Source: Candidatus Coxiella mudrowiae
GTDB lineage: Bacteria > Pseudomonadota > Gammaproteobacteria > Coxiellales > Coxiellaceae
NCBI GenBank assembly: GCA_001077715.1
Contig: CP011126.1
Location: forward strand, 1,116,001 to 1,180,000
DNA: 64,000 bases
Reading direction: 5' to 3'
This document shows positions 1-9,614 of this stretch, piece by piece; the first letter of the stretch is position 1, and each line of letters opens with the position of its first letter. A program made the position numbers and the translations under genes. A model generated the notes under the pieces. The model had not been told where the DNA came from and did not search any database. It saw only the letters and a program-made list of their open reading frames with translations.

Positions 1-199
1 TGGTATCAAAGTGCGCCACTTGTCCACTCGCATGTACTCCAGCGTCAGTTCGACCCGCACAAACCAGAGAAACAGCATGATTAGCTACCGCCGATAACGC
101 TTTTTCTACTTCTCCTTGGACCGTTCTAAGCTCTTCTTGAATTTGCCAGCCGTGATAGGCAGATCCGTCATAACGGATGCCTAAAGCAATACGAGCCAT
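1..199 (-). CDS. truA: tRNA pseudouridine synthase A (partial, 3' end outside window)
   Basis: TruA makes pseudouridine at positions 38-40 of the tRNA anticodon stem. The minus strand from the ATG at 197-199 gives an uninterrupted reading frame to the window edge, about 66 residues. It starts [19 protein letters not shown] and contains [10 protein letters not shown], the family motif that carries the catalytic aspartate. The rest of the gene lies beyond the left edge. It begins only a few bases after the stop of the FimV-like gene, an order (fimV then truA) also seen in other gammaproteobacteria. The visible part is intact. Confidence 0.93.
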   Translation of the reverse strand, partial: MARIALGIRYDGSAYHGWQIQEELRTVQGEVEKALSAVANHAVSLVCAGRTDAGVHASGQVAHFDT

Positions 200-203
200 G
201 ATA

Positions 204-1151
204 CTAAGCCCTGATAGGCAGGTCTTTCAAAAGTTCTTCCGCTTCCTTTCGTTGCTCTTTGTTTCCGCTTTGAAGAACTTGTTTTAGCACCCTTCGTGCA
301 GCCTCCTGATCCTCCATAGCAATATACGTTCGAGCCAAATTGATTTTGGCGGGAATGCTTTCCGAACTACCCATGTAATCATACTCCTCCACTGTATCTC
401 CTACGCTCTCACCCAAGAGATTATCCTTTCTCATTTCGCGATTATTCCCTTGGTTTTTTTTTTGATTAGGCCAACAAATCCAAGTTAATAGTAAAAGAAT
501 GATGATTGCTCCACCTATCAACATTTGAAACCCGCTGGGTCCAAGTTCTTTTTTTAACGAAGTCACCCAAGCTGCAATACTTAATTTCAGTCCTTGAGTC
601 TGAGACCTGGATAATTCCGATTTGGTTGCTTGTTTTAACTGAATCAACTCCTGATTAAGCAACGTTATGGCTTTTTCCAAATTCTGTAGTCGTTGTTGGA
701 GAAGTTGCACGTTACTACTTAGAGTAATAAATTGTTCATCGGTTTGTTGCTGAAATTGCAAATTATTCTGATTAAGTTGTGCCAACTTTCCTTGCAGGTC
801 GCTCACAGAAGCCTGATCTAACGACGCAGGAGCTAAAGCTGAAACATCATCACTATTCGAAAGAGACATTGTGGCCGTCGAAGGCGCGACCTCCTTAACT
901 GCAGGTTTATTTAGAGTGGCATCGTGAGAAGCTGCTTTGCTCGCTTTACTCAATAGCACATTTTTTTCCGGCGAAGCCTTTTTAGGAGGTTGTAGTTGGG
1001 ACAAGACAATTGATGAGGGAGTTTGGCTGTCGGCCTCTTGAAAAAATTGTACGGGTGTAGTTCCCACCATCTCAAAACTAATTGCATTGGTAATCAGTGT
1101 GGTTAAAGCAAAGCTAAATAAAATACAACAAAGACCAAGATACCGTTTCAC
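204..1151 (-). CDS. fimV: Short FimV-like inner-membrane protein
   Basis: A 315-residue protein with an N-terminal signal or anchor (about residues 1-25), a Ser/Ala/Pro-rich linker, a Gln/Leu-rich coiled coil (about 115-180), one transmembrane helix (about 208-228) and a C-terminal helical segment (about 264-315, [20 protein letters not shown]) that matches the conserved FimV C-terminal domain. FimV proteins are peptidoglycan-associated organisers of polar pili and other polar machines and are normally 600-1000 residues with a LysM domain. No LysM is visible here and the acidic middle is missing, so this is a minimal version. The position directly upstream of truA supports the call. Function in this organism is inferred only from family. 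Confidence 0.75.
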   Translation of the reverse strand: MKRYLGLCCILFSFALTTLITNAISFEMVGTTPVQFFQEADSQTPSSIVLSQLQPPKKASPEKNVLLSKASKAASHDATLNKPAVKEVAPSTATMSLSNSDDVSALAPASLDQASVSDLQGKLAQLNQNNLQFQQQTDEQFITLSSNVQLLQQRLQNLEKAITLLNQELIQLKQATKSELSRSQTQGLKLSIAAWVTSLKKELGPSGFQMLIGGAIIILLLLTWICWPNQKKNQGNNREMRKDNLLGESVGDTVEEYDYMGSSESIPAKINLARTYIAMEDQEAARRVLKQVLQSGNKEQRKEAEELLKDLPIRA

Positions 1152-1285
1152 CGCCGTCTCCTGCGATTTTAATTTAAATAAGCTAAAACTATACCAAATT
1201 TCTCAATTATCAGATAGTTTGTTCGTCTTGGAAGCTGACTGGTCTCGTTCTCTTTCCTATTCCTAAATGTTTTTATAATCGGCCT

Positions 1286-1640
1286 ATGCTATTTCGCCAA
1301 CTGTCTGACACAACCTCTCGCACTTATATCTACTTAATTGCGAGTGGACCGAGCCGCGAAGCACTGCTGATCGATCGTGTGCTAGAACAACTCCCTTTGT
1401 TATCCAACTTTTTGAAGAATTAAAATTAAAATTAGTACTCACGTTAGAAACGCATACTCATGCCGACCACATAACAGCAGCCGGATCGCTCCAAGATAAA
1501 TTTCAGAGTCAAATTGCGATGGGTGAAACGACCCAAGCTGAATCCGTCAATCTTAAAATTAAAGAAGGCGAAAAGATTGCTATCAGCGGAATAAAATTAG
1601 AGGCTCTTTACACTCCCGGACATATGAATAATTCGTATAG
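1286..1640 (+). pseudogene. Persulfide dioxygenase (ETHE1-like metallo-beta-lactamase), 5' remnant
   Basis: From the ATG at 1286 the + strand reads MLFRQLSDTTSRTYIYLIAS, then after a frame change near 1400 it reads LETHTHADHITAAG, the zinc/iron-binding HxHxDH motif, and then TPGH. This is the order of the ETHE1-type persulfide dioxygenase family, which oxidises glutathione persulfide during sulfide detoxification. The gene is broken by the frameshift and its 3' half is gone: the frame runs straight into DsbA-like sequence at about 1640. It is not expected to be functional. Confidence 0.82.
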
Positions 1641-2210
1641 TTATCTTTCGAAGTCTGCGAATATTGAGACCACCAATCAACCTACTTTAATTAATCCAAA
1701 AGCACCCGTTCAGATTGTCACCTTCGAAGATCTCAAATGTCCTAATTGTGCTGGGTTTAGTAATGAACTCCTCCCCATCATTAAGAAAAAATACATCAAC
1801 AAAGGGATTGCTAAATACAGTTTAATTACTCTCGCCTTTCTTCCCGGTTCTATTCCAGCCAGGAACGCCGCCTTATGTCTCTACGAACAAAATAAAAATT
1901 ATTTTTTTCCCTTTTATTACTTATCTTTATCAACATCAGCCGGATGAAGCTCAAGACTGGGCTACAATTCCTCGATTGCTCCAATTTGCTCGGAATTCCG
2001 TACTGTAAGCTAACATGCAAAAGCTCAGCAATTTTATTTTTATCAGCAAACATACTAAGCTTCTACAGCAGAATTTAACCCTCGCAGGCAAAATTATGAA
2101 CCCAACAGCCACTCCCCACGCTATACCTCAATGGAAAGATTGTAGAACCTTTAACAGCAAAACGTGCAACTGCATTAATAGAAGCAGCCGCTACACAAAA
2201 TAGAACTTGA
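1641..2210 (+). pseudogene. DsbA-like thiol:disulfide oxidoreductase remnant
   Basis: The + strand encodes a thioredoxin-fold segment, APVQIVTFEDLKCPNCAGFS, with a CPNC active site like that of the DsbA/BdbD family. The frame breaks near 1905-1920. Homology resumes in other frames: QHQPDEAQDWATIPRLLQFA, then AGKIMNPTATP, then after another frame change TLYLNGKIVEPLTAKRATAL up to a TGA at 2208-2210. The TPTLYLNGK stretch matches the cis-proline region and C-terminus of the family. The start and signal peptide are missing because the front end is joined to the persulfide dioxygenase remnant. It lies just upstream of a DsbB-like remnant, so this was a dsbA-dsbB type pair. Confidence 0.82.
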
Positions 2211-2212
2211 TA

Positions 2213-2575
2213 ATGAAACCTATAGTTTGTATTTCGCTTAATTAGTGGCACTTATTACTACTGCAGTTTCTCTCTATTTTAGTATTGCCCTGGGGTTTTC
2301 CTGTCTGTGATTTTTACTGGTATCAACAATGTATTTGAATTTATCCCTTAGTCCCTATCCTCAGAATCGCTGCTTATTTTTTTGATCGAGGAGTAATTAA
2401 ATACACTTTACCACTCGCCCTCGCCCTCTTAGGTTTTTTATTTTCTCTTTATCAATACTTGCAACAAATGATCCCGGGATTTACGCCAATTGGCTTATGT
2501 GGCCCTTCGAGCCCTGACTGCAGTAAAATCCATTGGCAATTGGTAGAATTCATTACCTAGCCTTTGCTAAGGCAT
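2213..2575 (+). pseudogene. DsbB/BdbC-like disulfide bond formation protein remnant
   Basis: Starting at an ATG 2 bases after the DsbA remnant, the + strand shows broken homology to the small four-helix membrane proteins that reoxidise DsbA-type enzymes using quinone. The clearest stretch, about 2350-2560, reads RIAAYFFDRGVIKYTLPLAL then LYQYLQQMIPGF followed by CGPSSPDCSKIHWQL, which carries the second cysteine pair of BdbC/DsbB-like proteins. The front part contains stops and frame changes and the end is degraded. Non-functional by inspection. Confidence 0.75.
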
Positions 2576-2586
2576 GATAGCCTCGT

Positions 2587-2614
2587 TAATAATTGCATTT
2601 TAATAATTGCATTT
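2587..2614. repeat. 14-bp exact tandem duplication
   Basis: The unit taataattgcattt occurs twice head-to-tail at 2587-2600 and 2601-2614, between the DsbB-like remnant and the end of coaBC. It is one of a set of short tandem duplications in this window. Confidence 0.9.
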
Positions 2615-2616
2615 TT

Positions 2617-3819
2617 TTAATGCTGGCTTACTGAAGGTCCGATTAAGTTGGCGGTAATCAATTTCATTAAATCGATTGCCAAAAAAGATTTGTTATTTAA
2701 AGAAAATTTTTTTATTTCGCCTAAACGATTAATCACAATAACAGTATTTTCATCACATTCGAATGCCTTTTCCGAATTAAGTACAATCATATCCAAATTT
2801 TTCTGTTGTAATTTTATTTTTGCATTTTCTAAGTGATTTTCGGTTTCCAATGCAAAACCCACTATGAAAGGTTTGTTAGATAATCCGCCCACTACTGATA
2901 CAATGTCGGGATTTCTAACTAAATTAAGAGTTAAATTAATTTTAGATTTTTTTATCTTTGTATTTGATTCTATTTCCGAACGATAATCGCTTACGGCTGC
3001 CGCACTGATAAATACATCATAATTATTTGAAATTCCCTGCATCACCGCTTCAAACATTTCTTGCGCAGTAACGACGTCAATACGATTAATTTTTTTGGAA
3101 AGGGATAAGTTAGTTGGCCCACTGATTAAAGTAACTTCGCCACCCATCTCAGAAGCCACCTCTGCCAAAGCATAACCCATTTTTCCAGAACTTCGATTAG
3201 TGAGGTAACGCACAGGATCGATGGCTTCGTGCGTGGGACCTGCTGTTATGAGCACACGCTTGCCCATCAGAATTTTTTCAATAGGAGGCTCTTCCAAACA
3301 ACCGATTAATTCTTCAGGCTCCAACAATCGCCCCGGACCATAATCTCCGCATGCTTGAGAACCAATTCCTGGTCCAAATATTTCAATTCCATATTTTTGC
3401 AACCGTTTAATGTTCGCTTGAGTTACTTTATTGAGCCACATTTGTTGATTCATGGAAGGAGCCACAGCGATAGGCGCCTTCGTCGCTAAACAGAGGGTTG
3501 TTAGTAAATCATTCGCATGACCATAAGCCAAACGTGCAATGAAATCTGCGCTGGCGGGCGCTACAAGGATTTGGTCACACCAACGAGCGAGAGTAATATG
3601 CTCCATTTCGGAAGCGCTTTCTGAAGAAAATAACTCACTAGCGACTGGGTACCCTGACACTGCCTGAAAAGCCAATGGCCCGATGAAAGCTTTCGCTACC
3701 GAAGTCATTACGACTCGAACTAACGCCCCACGCTCCCTCAATTGACGGACCAATTCAATGCTTTTATAAGCAGCAACAGCACCTGTGATACCAAGAAGGA
3801 TTTTTTGATTGCTTAACAT
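2617..3819 (-). CDS. coaBC: Bifunctional phosphopantothenoylcysteine decarboxylase / phosphopantothenate-cysteine ligase
   Basis: Catalyses two consecutive steps of coenzyme A synthesis: ligation of cysteine to 4'-phosphopantothenate, then decarboxylation to 4'-phosphopantetheine. At 400 residues it is family-sized. The N-terminal flavin domain (about 1-190) has the ITGAVAAYKS start, His74 in EHITLARW, PASADFIARLA, PSMNQQMW and Cys157 in ACGDYGPGRL, the decarboxylase residues. The C-terminal ligase domain has VLITAGPTHEAIDPVRYLTN, RSSGKMGYA and FVGFALETE. All key motifs are present. The ATG at 3819 is the natural start because the flavoprotein fold begins immediately. Intact among decayed neighbours, which fits an essential cofactor function. 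Confidence 0.96.
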   Translation of the reverse strand: MLSNQKILLGITGAVAAYKSIELVRQLRERGALVRVVMTSVAKAFIGPLAFQAVSGYPVASELFSSESASEMEHITLARWCDQILVAPASADFIARLAYGHANDLLTTLCLATKAPIAVAPSMNQQMWLNKVTQANIKRLQKYGIEIFGPGIGSQACGDYGPGRLLEPEELIGCLEEPPIEKILMGKRVLITAGPTHEAIDPVRYLTNRSSGKMGYALAEVASEMGGEVTLISGPTNLSLSKKINRIDVVTAQEMFEAVMQGISNNYDVFISAAAVSDYRSEIESNTKIKKSKINLTLNLVRNPDIVSVVGGLSNKPFIVGFALETENHLENAKIKLQQKNLDMIVLNSEKAFECDENTVIVINRLGEIKKFSLNNKSFLAIDLMKLITANLIGPSVSQH

Positions 3820-3821
3820 AG

Positions 3822-4060
3822 ATGGGAAACAGCATAACCTTACCTACTGAGCTTTATCAAGAAGCATCCCAGCTCCAAGTTCTACTCATGGGCTAACCTA
3901 ATTTCGACCGTCCGCACGTAAATTTTGGTTTTTCGTGGTCCAAATTTTCTTCCAAACGTCGTTTCCCAAACAGTGAATTAAGAGGTGGCTGAGATGAGGT
4001 AGGTTCAGAGAAGGTGCAGATGAAAGTTGCACCTCTTCTTCTTTGTGCTCGGATTCTGAT
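3822..4060. other. Intergenic stretch without recognisable gene
   Basis: About 240 bases divergent from coaBC. A 24-codon + strand frame begins at ATG 3822 (MGNSITLPTELYQEASQLQV) and ends at 3896. It may be the front of a lost gene, but it is too short to assign. The rest holds no usable frame. Confidence 0.4.
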
Positions 4061-5207
4061 TATGATTCTAATTTGGCTCCCATTTCAGATGCTGATTCTA
4101 GTTCTAATTCAACCTGATAAAGAAGCAAAACCTCTTCTGTTTCAAAATGCAGATCTCCGTCTCGGTGAAGACAAATTAGACACACTTTAGCAGTAGGCAC
4201 TTCCTCTGAAATTTCAATTTCCTCTTTTCCCATTCTCACATTAGAAACTGCCATTAAAGCTTTCCCTATTTCCTTAAACAAATCGTCCAGAAAAATAATT
4301 AAATTTTCCCGATTTCTAAGATGTCTTTCTGCTATTTCTTTAATTTTTAATTTAGTTTGTGGCTAGTCCGTTAGAGAATCCGACCATCTTGTATAAATAA
4401 CATCTTCATCAGCTATTATCATTCCAGTTTCTTCTTTTAATTTGTTTAGAACTGCTTTGCTAGATAAAGGAATATCAATATTATCTTCTATTATTATCTT
4501 TAAGGCGAGCAGTTAAAATCGAAATTGAGCACATTAGGGTAAGCTGCTTTCTTATATCTTTAATTTTATCTATAACGGCTTTATTTAAAGTAGTGACACT
4601 GATTTGTTTGAATGGTAGATATTAGGATATAAAACTGTATAATCAACATCGAAATAAACCCAAGTCTTAATCTGAATTTCAGGCTATACGTTCTCAGCGA
4701 TTTCAATCGATCCTCTCCGAATAAATCAAACAATTGAAGCTCAGTTTCTTGATAACAGGGTAAAGCTTCCCAACTCAATTCTTTTAAAAAAATTGGATAG
4801 ATGAGGCACTCCTCTTGATAAGGAAAATATTTTATTGTATTTTTTAAGTTCGCCGAGCAATTTTCCTGAAAAATAAAGTTTATCATCTCTTCTTGTATAG
4901 AGAATTATTTCCTCTAACTTAGGAAAGGCTTTTAGTTGCTCAAGACTTAATATGATTCCAATTTCGCTAAAAGCTATTTTTTTCTATAATAGATTTGACC
5001 TTCTCCCCCTTCAGGATCCAAAAAGGTTTCTGCCATAATCAGCACCTGTATTTTTTCTATCTCAAGGTCGGCGATAATTTTTTGATATAAAGTTATGTTG
5101 AGAATTGGAACTGGTAGTTGGTGCTGGGCCCAAAGAATGAACAAATTCTCCAGGGGGGGCTCTAGGGGGCGGGCTATCAACAAATCTTTTTTATTACTTT
5201 CTCTCAT
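4060..5207 (-). pseudogene. Decayed gene of unknown function
   Basis: Several open stretches on the minus strand line up as one broken gene. The front (4974-5207) starts MRESNKKDLLIARPLEPPLE and ends IYYRKK. About one frame change later the reading resumes as IAFSEIGIILSLEQLKAFPK then LEEIILYTRRDDKLYFSGKL, then shifts again (4581-4886, IYPIFLKELSWEALPCYQET). The tail (4060-4281) is Glu/Leu-rich with two cysteines (KVCLICLHRD). I do not recognise the family. The mix of Leu/Glu-rich helices would suit a hypothetical or effector-type protein of an intracellular bacterium, but that is only a guess. It sits between broken typA and coaBC. Confidence 0.55.
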
Positions 5208-5413
5208 AGCGCGTAAACTTTGCTCTCAACCGAGAGAGGGAACTATAAAACACTTACATTAAAGAAATATTAAAACTTCACAAAAAACGCTTATTTTTGC
5301 CGTCATAAAAAATGATTTCATAAAAAGTGCCTATTCCAGTCATCTCACGGCTGTCCGAGGGACGAGGGAGTGGTAGATGGATAAAAAACGAACTTTACTC
5401 GCTATTTTTCCGA

Positions 5414-7244
5414 TCAGCGTTCTTCATGTTCTTTTAAGAATTTTTTACGAAGACGGATAGATTGCGGCGTAACTTCTACTAATTCGTCGTCCGCAATAAA
5501 TTGCAAAGCCTGTTCTAAGCTGAATTTAATATTTAATAGGCGGCGTTAAAATAATATTTTCATCACTGCCCGCAACAGCTCGAATATTAGTAAGCTGTTT
5601 TTCACGGCAAACATTTACAACCAAATCATTATCCCGTGAGTGTTGCCCGACAATCATACCTTTGTAAACCAATTGTGGTCCAATAAACAAATCTCCTCGT
5701 GCTTGCAAATTCTAGAGAGGATATGCCGTAGCAACACCTTGGCTATTAGAATTAGTACACCACGATTGCGTGTTTGCAAAGATTCATCGATCAATGGCCC
5801 ATAATGGTCGAACACGTAATACATAACGCCCGAACCAGATGTTAAAGTCGAAAATTGAGAATGAAATCCAATTAAACCCCGCGTTGAAATCATGTAATCC
5901 AAGCGCACTCTTCCTTTTCCATCCGGGATCATATTTTTCAAATTCCCCTTACGTTTTGCTAAATTTTGGATGATGTCTCCTTGATGTTCTTCTTCGATAT
6001 CCAATACTAAATTTCCAAAAGGCTCACACCCTACTCGATCAATGAATTTTTTAATCACTTCAGGACGTGAAACCACAAACTCATAACCTTCGCGGTGCAT
6101 ATTTTCAATCAATATCGATAAGTGAAGCTCACCTCTTCCGGAGACAATAAATTTATCTGGATCAGCAGAGCCTGGCGTAACTCGCAAAGCCACATTAGCA
6201 ATTAACTCCCTCTCTAACCGTTCTTTAATTTGGCGACTCATTAAAAATTTTCCTTCGCGACCTGCGAAAGGTGAATTTGCGAAAGGTGAATTATTAACTT
6301 GAAAAGTCATGCTAACCGTTGATTCGTCGACAGTAAAGGTTGGCAAAGCTTCCGGGTATTGTGGATCGCAAAGCGTGTCCGAAATTCGCAAATTTTCAAT
6401 GCCTGTAACCAGCCACGATATCACCGGCGATGGCTGTGTCAATATCGACTCTCTGTAGCCCTAAGAATCCCAACAGCTGCAAAATTCGAACCGAACGCTT
6501 CTTACCTTCGCGATCAATAACAATCGCTGGTGTATTTCGACGTACGGTACCGCGTTGAATCCGTCCAATCCCAATGCCTCCCACATAACTCGAATAATCC
6601 AACGAGGAAATTTGCATTTGAAAAGGACCATTCAAATCAACTTTAGACGGTTCTACCTTCGACAGAATCGTTTCAAAAAGTGGCTTCATATCCGAAGAAG
6701 TTAACGAAGGATCCAATGTAGCATAGCCTTTAAAAGCTAAAGCTGATGCATAAACGAGTGGAAAATCCAATTGAGCATCTGTTACATCCAGGCTTACAAA
6801 TAAATCGAAAACTTATTCTACTACCCAATCGGGGCGTGCTCCCGGGCGATCTATTTTTTGTTAATTACTACAATCAGTTTTAACCCCCCACAAGAAAGCC
6901 TTGCGAGTTACAAACCGTGTTTGGGGCATAGGGCCTTCAACTGCATCTGCCAGAAATAAAACAGAATCCACCATCGATAAAATACGCTCTACTTCGCTAC
7001 CGAAATCGGCATGACCCGGCGTATCGACTATATTTATACGATAATTTTTCCACTGAATGGCGGTGTTTTTCGCAAGAATAGTGATACCACGTTCTCGCTC
7101 CAACTCATTAGAATCCATCATCCGATCAATGGACGCCGTTCGACCACTTAGGGTACCCGATTGCTGGAGCAACTGGTCAACTAAGGTAGTTTTTCCATGG
7201 TCGACGTGGGCGATAATGGCAATATTGCGGATGTTTTCTATCAT
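5414..7244 (-). pseudogene. typA: Ribosome-associated GTPase TypA/BipA, multiply frameshifted
   Basis: TypA/BipA is a translational GTPase of the EF-G family involved in 50S assembly and stress or cold growth. The start [20 protein letters not shown] is at ATG 7244, with a good upstream AAGGATGAGG. G1 (AHVDHGKTT), switch I, and DTPGHADFG are intact. The frame breaks near 6870 just before the NKxD region, a TAA follows near 6812 (VVE-stop-VFDL), and further frame changes lie near 6420, 5705 and 5530. The C-terminus is still recognisable ([20 protein letters not shown]), ending with TGA at 5414-5416. A 15-bp tandem duplication (6263-6292) inserts NSPFA. With at least four lesions no full-length protein can be made. 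Confidence 0.92.
6263..6292. repeat. 15-bp exact tandem duplication inside typA remnant
   Basis: tgcgaaaggtgaatt occurs twice in direct succession (6263-6277, 6278-6292). On the coding strand it doubles the peptide NSPFA, giving VNNSPFANSPFAGREG where family members have a single SPFAGREGK. Confidence 0.92.
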
Positions 7245-7346
7245 AAATACCTCATCCTTACAAAGAGGCAATCGAATTAGAGAAAAGCATCCTCTTCGCA
7301 AGGATAATAAATAATGGATCTTTTTAGTACAAAATGAAGTTCACTG

Positions 7347-8393
7347 CTAATGAAATGTGCCGTCAGCAAAAAAGTTTTCGTTAATTAATACCTCTGCTAT
7401 TTGAATGGCATTAAGCGCAGCACCTTTGCGAATATTATCGACCACTATCCAGAAATTTACTCCATTAGGATAGGAAATATCTTTTCGAATACGTCCGACA
7501 AAAACCGCATCAGCACTAGCAGTAGCAGCATGGCTAATTGCAGTCGGATAGGAATTATTTTCATCTACTACAATAACCCCTGGTGCTTGGGCCAAGCATT
7601 CTCTCACCTCTTCAAGGCTGATAGGATCGCGCGTTTCGATATGCACAGCTTCGGAATGACCAAAGAAGACAGGAACACGAACGGCTGTCGGGTTGACCCA
7701 CAAATTAACATCGCCCATTATTTTTTGGGTCTCCCAGACTATTTTCATTTCTTCCTTTGTATACCCATTTTCATAAAAAATATCGATGTGCGGAAGGGCG
7801 TTGAATGCAATTTGCGCAGGGAAAACACTGGATTTTTTGATAGGTTCACCATTTAACAAATGGGCCGTTTGTTCTGCTAACTCTCGAATAGCTTGTCGAC
7901 CCGCTCCTGAAACAGATTGATAGGTGGCAACATTGACTCGGGTAATTCCTACCGCATCATAGATAGGCTTTAAAGCCACCACCAATTGAACAGTAGAGCA
8001 ATTCGGGTTAGCAATGATATTGCGATTACGATAGTTTTCTAAAGCGGAAGGATTCACTTCTGGCACTACCAAAGGGATATCATCCTCATATCGAAAATGG
8101 GAGGTGTTATCGATCACAATACATCCTGTTTCTGCAGCCCGCGGCGCATATTCAGCTGAACGTTCGGCTCCAGCTGAAAAAAAGGCAAATTGGACCGTGG
8201 AAAAATCGAATTTTGCTAGATTACGAACTTTTTTTTGCTTCCCACCAAAAAGTACGCTCTTTCCTTCTGAATTCTCACTCGCAATTGGGTATATTTCTCC
8301 CACAGGAAATTGTCGTTCGTAGAGGAGTTGGAGGATTGTTTCCCCAACTACTCCCGTTGCTCCTACGACAGCAATATCATAAAACACAGTCAT
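7347..8393 (-). CDS. asd: Aspartate-semialdehyde dehydrogenase
   Basis: Reduces aspartyl phosphate to aspartate semialdehyde with NADPH, the branch point toward lysine/diaminopimelate, threonine and methionine. At 348 residues it is full length. The NADP-binding GATGVVGETI is at residues 11-20, the catalytic cysteine is Cys132 in ANPNCSTVQ, QSVSGAGRQAIRE follows, and the substrate/active-site histidine region is FGHSEAVHIE. The gene lies 19 bases after aroC on the same strand and is probably co-transcribed with it. Retention fits the need for diaminopimelate in peptidoglycan. Confidence 0.96.
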   Translation of the reverse strand: MTVFYDIAVVGATGVVGETILQLLYERQFPVGEIYPIASENSEGKSVLFGGKQKKVRNLAKFDFSTVQFAFFSAGAERSAEYAPRAAETGCIVIDNTSHFRYEDDIPLVVPEVNPSALENYRNRNIIANPNCSTVQLVVALKPIYDAVGITRVNVATYQSVSGAGRQAIRELAEQTAHLLNGEPIKKSSVFPAQIAFNALPHIDIFYENGYTKEEMKIVWETQKIMGDVNLWVNPTAVRVPVFFGHSEAVHIETRDPISLEEVRECLAQAPGVIVVDENNSYPTAISHAATASADAVFVGRIRKDISYPNGVNFWIVVDNIRKGAALNAIQIAEVLINENFFADGTFH

Positions 8394-8412
8394 TCTTTAC
8401 TTCCTCAACACT

Positions 8413-9471
8413 TCATAAATTTTGGGCCTTATGTCGCAAATAGTGGTCCATTAAAACTAACGCCAACATAGCTTCAGCAATGGGCGTAGCACGAAGTCCC
8501 ACGCAAGGATCATGACGACCCCTAGTAATCACTTCCGCTTCTTTTCCTTTCATATCAAAAGTTTTTCCAGGGATCCGGATGCTTGATGCTGGTTTGAAAG
8601 CAAGGCTTACCATGATATCCTGACCCGATGAAATGCCTGCTAATATTCCTCCGGCGTGATTAGATAAAAATCCTCTTTTTCCCATTTCATCGCGATGAGT
8701 TGACCCTTTCTGTTCAATTACCGCAAACCCGTCTCCGATTTCTACTCCCTTTACTGCGTTAATCCCCATCATAGCGGAGGCGATCTCGGCATCTAACTTG
8801 TCAAATACAGGCTCTCCTAATCCTATAGGAACTCCTTTAGCCACCACGTTAACCTGAGCTCCAATTGAGTCCCCTTTGCGTCGCAATTCCATGATGAACC
8901 GTTCAAGTTCAGGAATTTTATCTTCATCAGGAAAGAAAAAAGGATTATTTTCTACAAGAGAGAAATTAATTTTTTCTGCCCGAATAGGCCCTACGGCAGC
9001 AGTATATGCTTGAATGTGGATTTGTAATTTTTCTCGCAAATACTTTTTAGCGATAGCGCCGGCAGCAACTCGCATCACTGTTTCTCGAGCTGAAGCCCGT
9101 CCCCCACCGCGATAATCCCTAAGTCCGTATTTCTTAAAATAGGTATAATCTCCATGCCCCGGGCGAAACAACGACTTTATTTGTGAATAATCCCGAGGAC
9201 GCTGATCTGTATTTTCAATTAGTAATGCAATCGACGTGCCTATGGTTTTTCCTTCTAAAACGCCTGATAGTATTTTGACTTGGTCAATTTCTCGTCGCTG
9301 TGATGTGAAGCGTGACTGACCAGTTTTACGTCGATTAATGTCCGGTTGGATATCTCCTTCGCTTAAGGCAAGGCCAGGAGGGCACCCATCCACAATGGCC
9401 ACTAACGCCAAACCATGGCTTTCACCAGCAGTAGTGACGGTAAATAGTTTTCCAAAGGTATTCCCAGACAT
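8413..9471 (-). CDS. aroC: Chorismate synthase
   Basis: Last step of the shikimate pathway, converting 5-enolpyruvylshikimate-3-phosphate to chorismate with reduced FMN. At 352 residues it has the standard motifs in order: [18 protein letters not shown] near the N-terminus, [10 protein letters not shown] in the middle, [13 protein letters not shown], and the C-terminal [10 protein letters not shown]. It starts at ATG 9471 and is followed by asd. A small Smr-domain gene is divergent from it, an arrangement reminiscent of smrB-prmB-aroC in enterobacteria. Confidence 0.97.
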   Translation of the reverse strand: MSGNTFGKLFTVTTAGESHGLALVAIVDGCPPGLALSEGDIQPDINRRKTGQSRFTSQRREIDQVKILSGVLEGKTIGTSIALLIENTDQRPRDYSQIKSLFRPGHGDYTYFKKYGLRDYRGGGRASARETVMRVAAGAIAKKYLREKLQIHIQAYTAAVGPIRAEKINFSLVENNPFFFPDEDKIPELERFIMELRRKGDSIGAQVNVVAKGVPIGLGEPVFDKLDAEIASAMMGINAVKGVEIGDGFAVIEQKGSTHRDEMGKRGFLSNHAGGILAGISSGQDIMVSLAFKPASSIRIPGKTFDMKGKEAEVITRGRHDPCVGLRATPIAEAMLALVLMDHYLRHKAQNL

Positions 9472-9614
9472 CGCATTTTAATAGCATTAATACTATAAAC
9501 TGTCTATATTAAATGAGAAGCCGCATTTATTTCCCACATTCCTGCTCTTAGAATGGCCAGGGGCTGTGGGGTATAAGAGCTTAACTATTCTAGATAAGAT
9601 AAAGAATTACGGCT

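Noticed and set aside
1519-1947. Novel two-domain metallo-hydrolase/thioredoxin protein
   Set aside because: Both halves are truncated and frameshifted on the outer sides, so it is a deletion product of two pseudogenes.
7057-8443. Plus-strand open frames within typA and asd
   Set aside because: They lie antisense to clear genes, lack similarity and are shadows of those genes.
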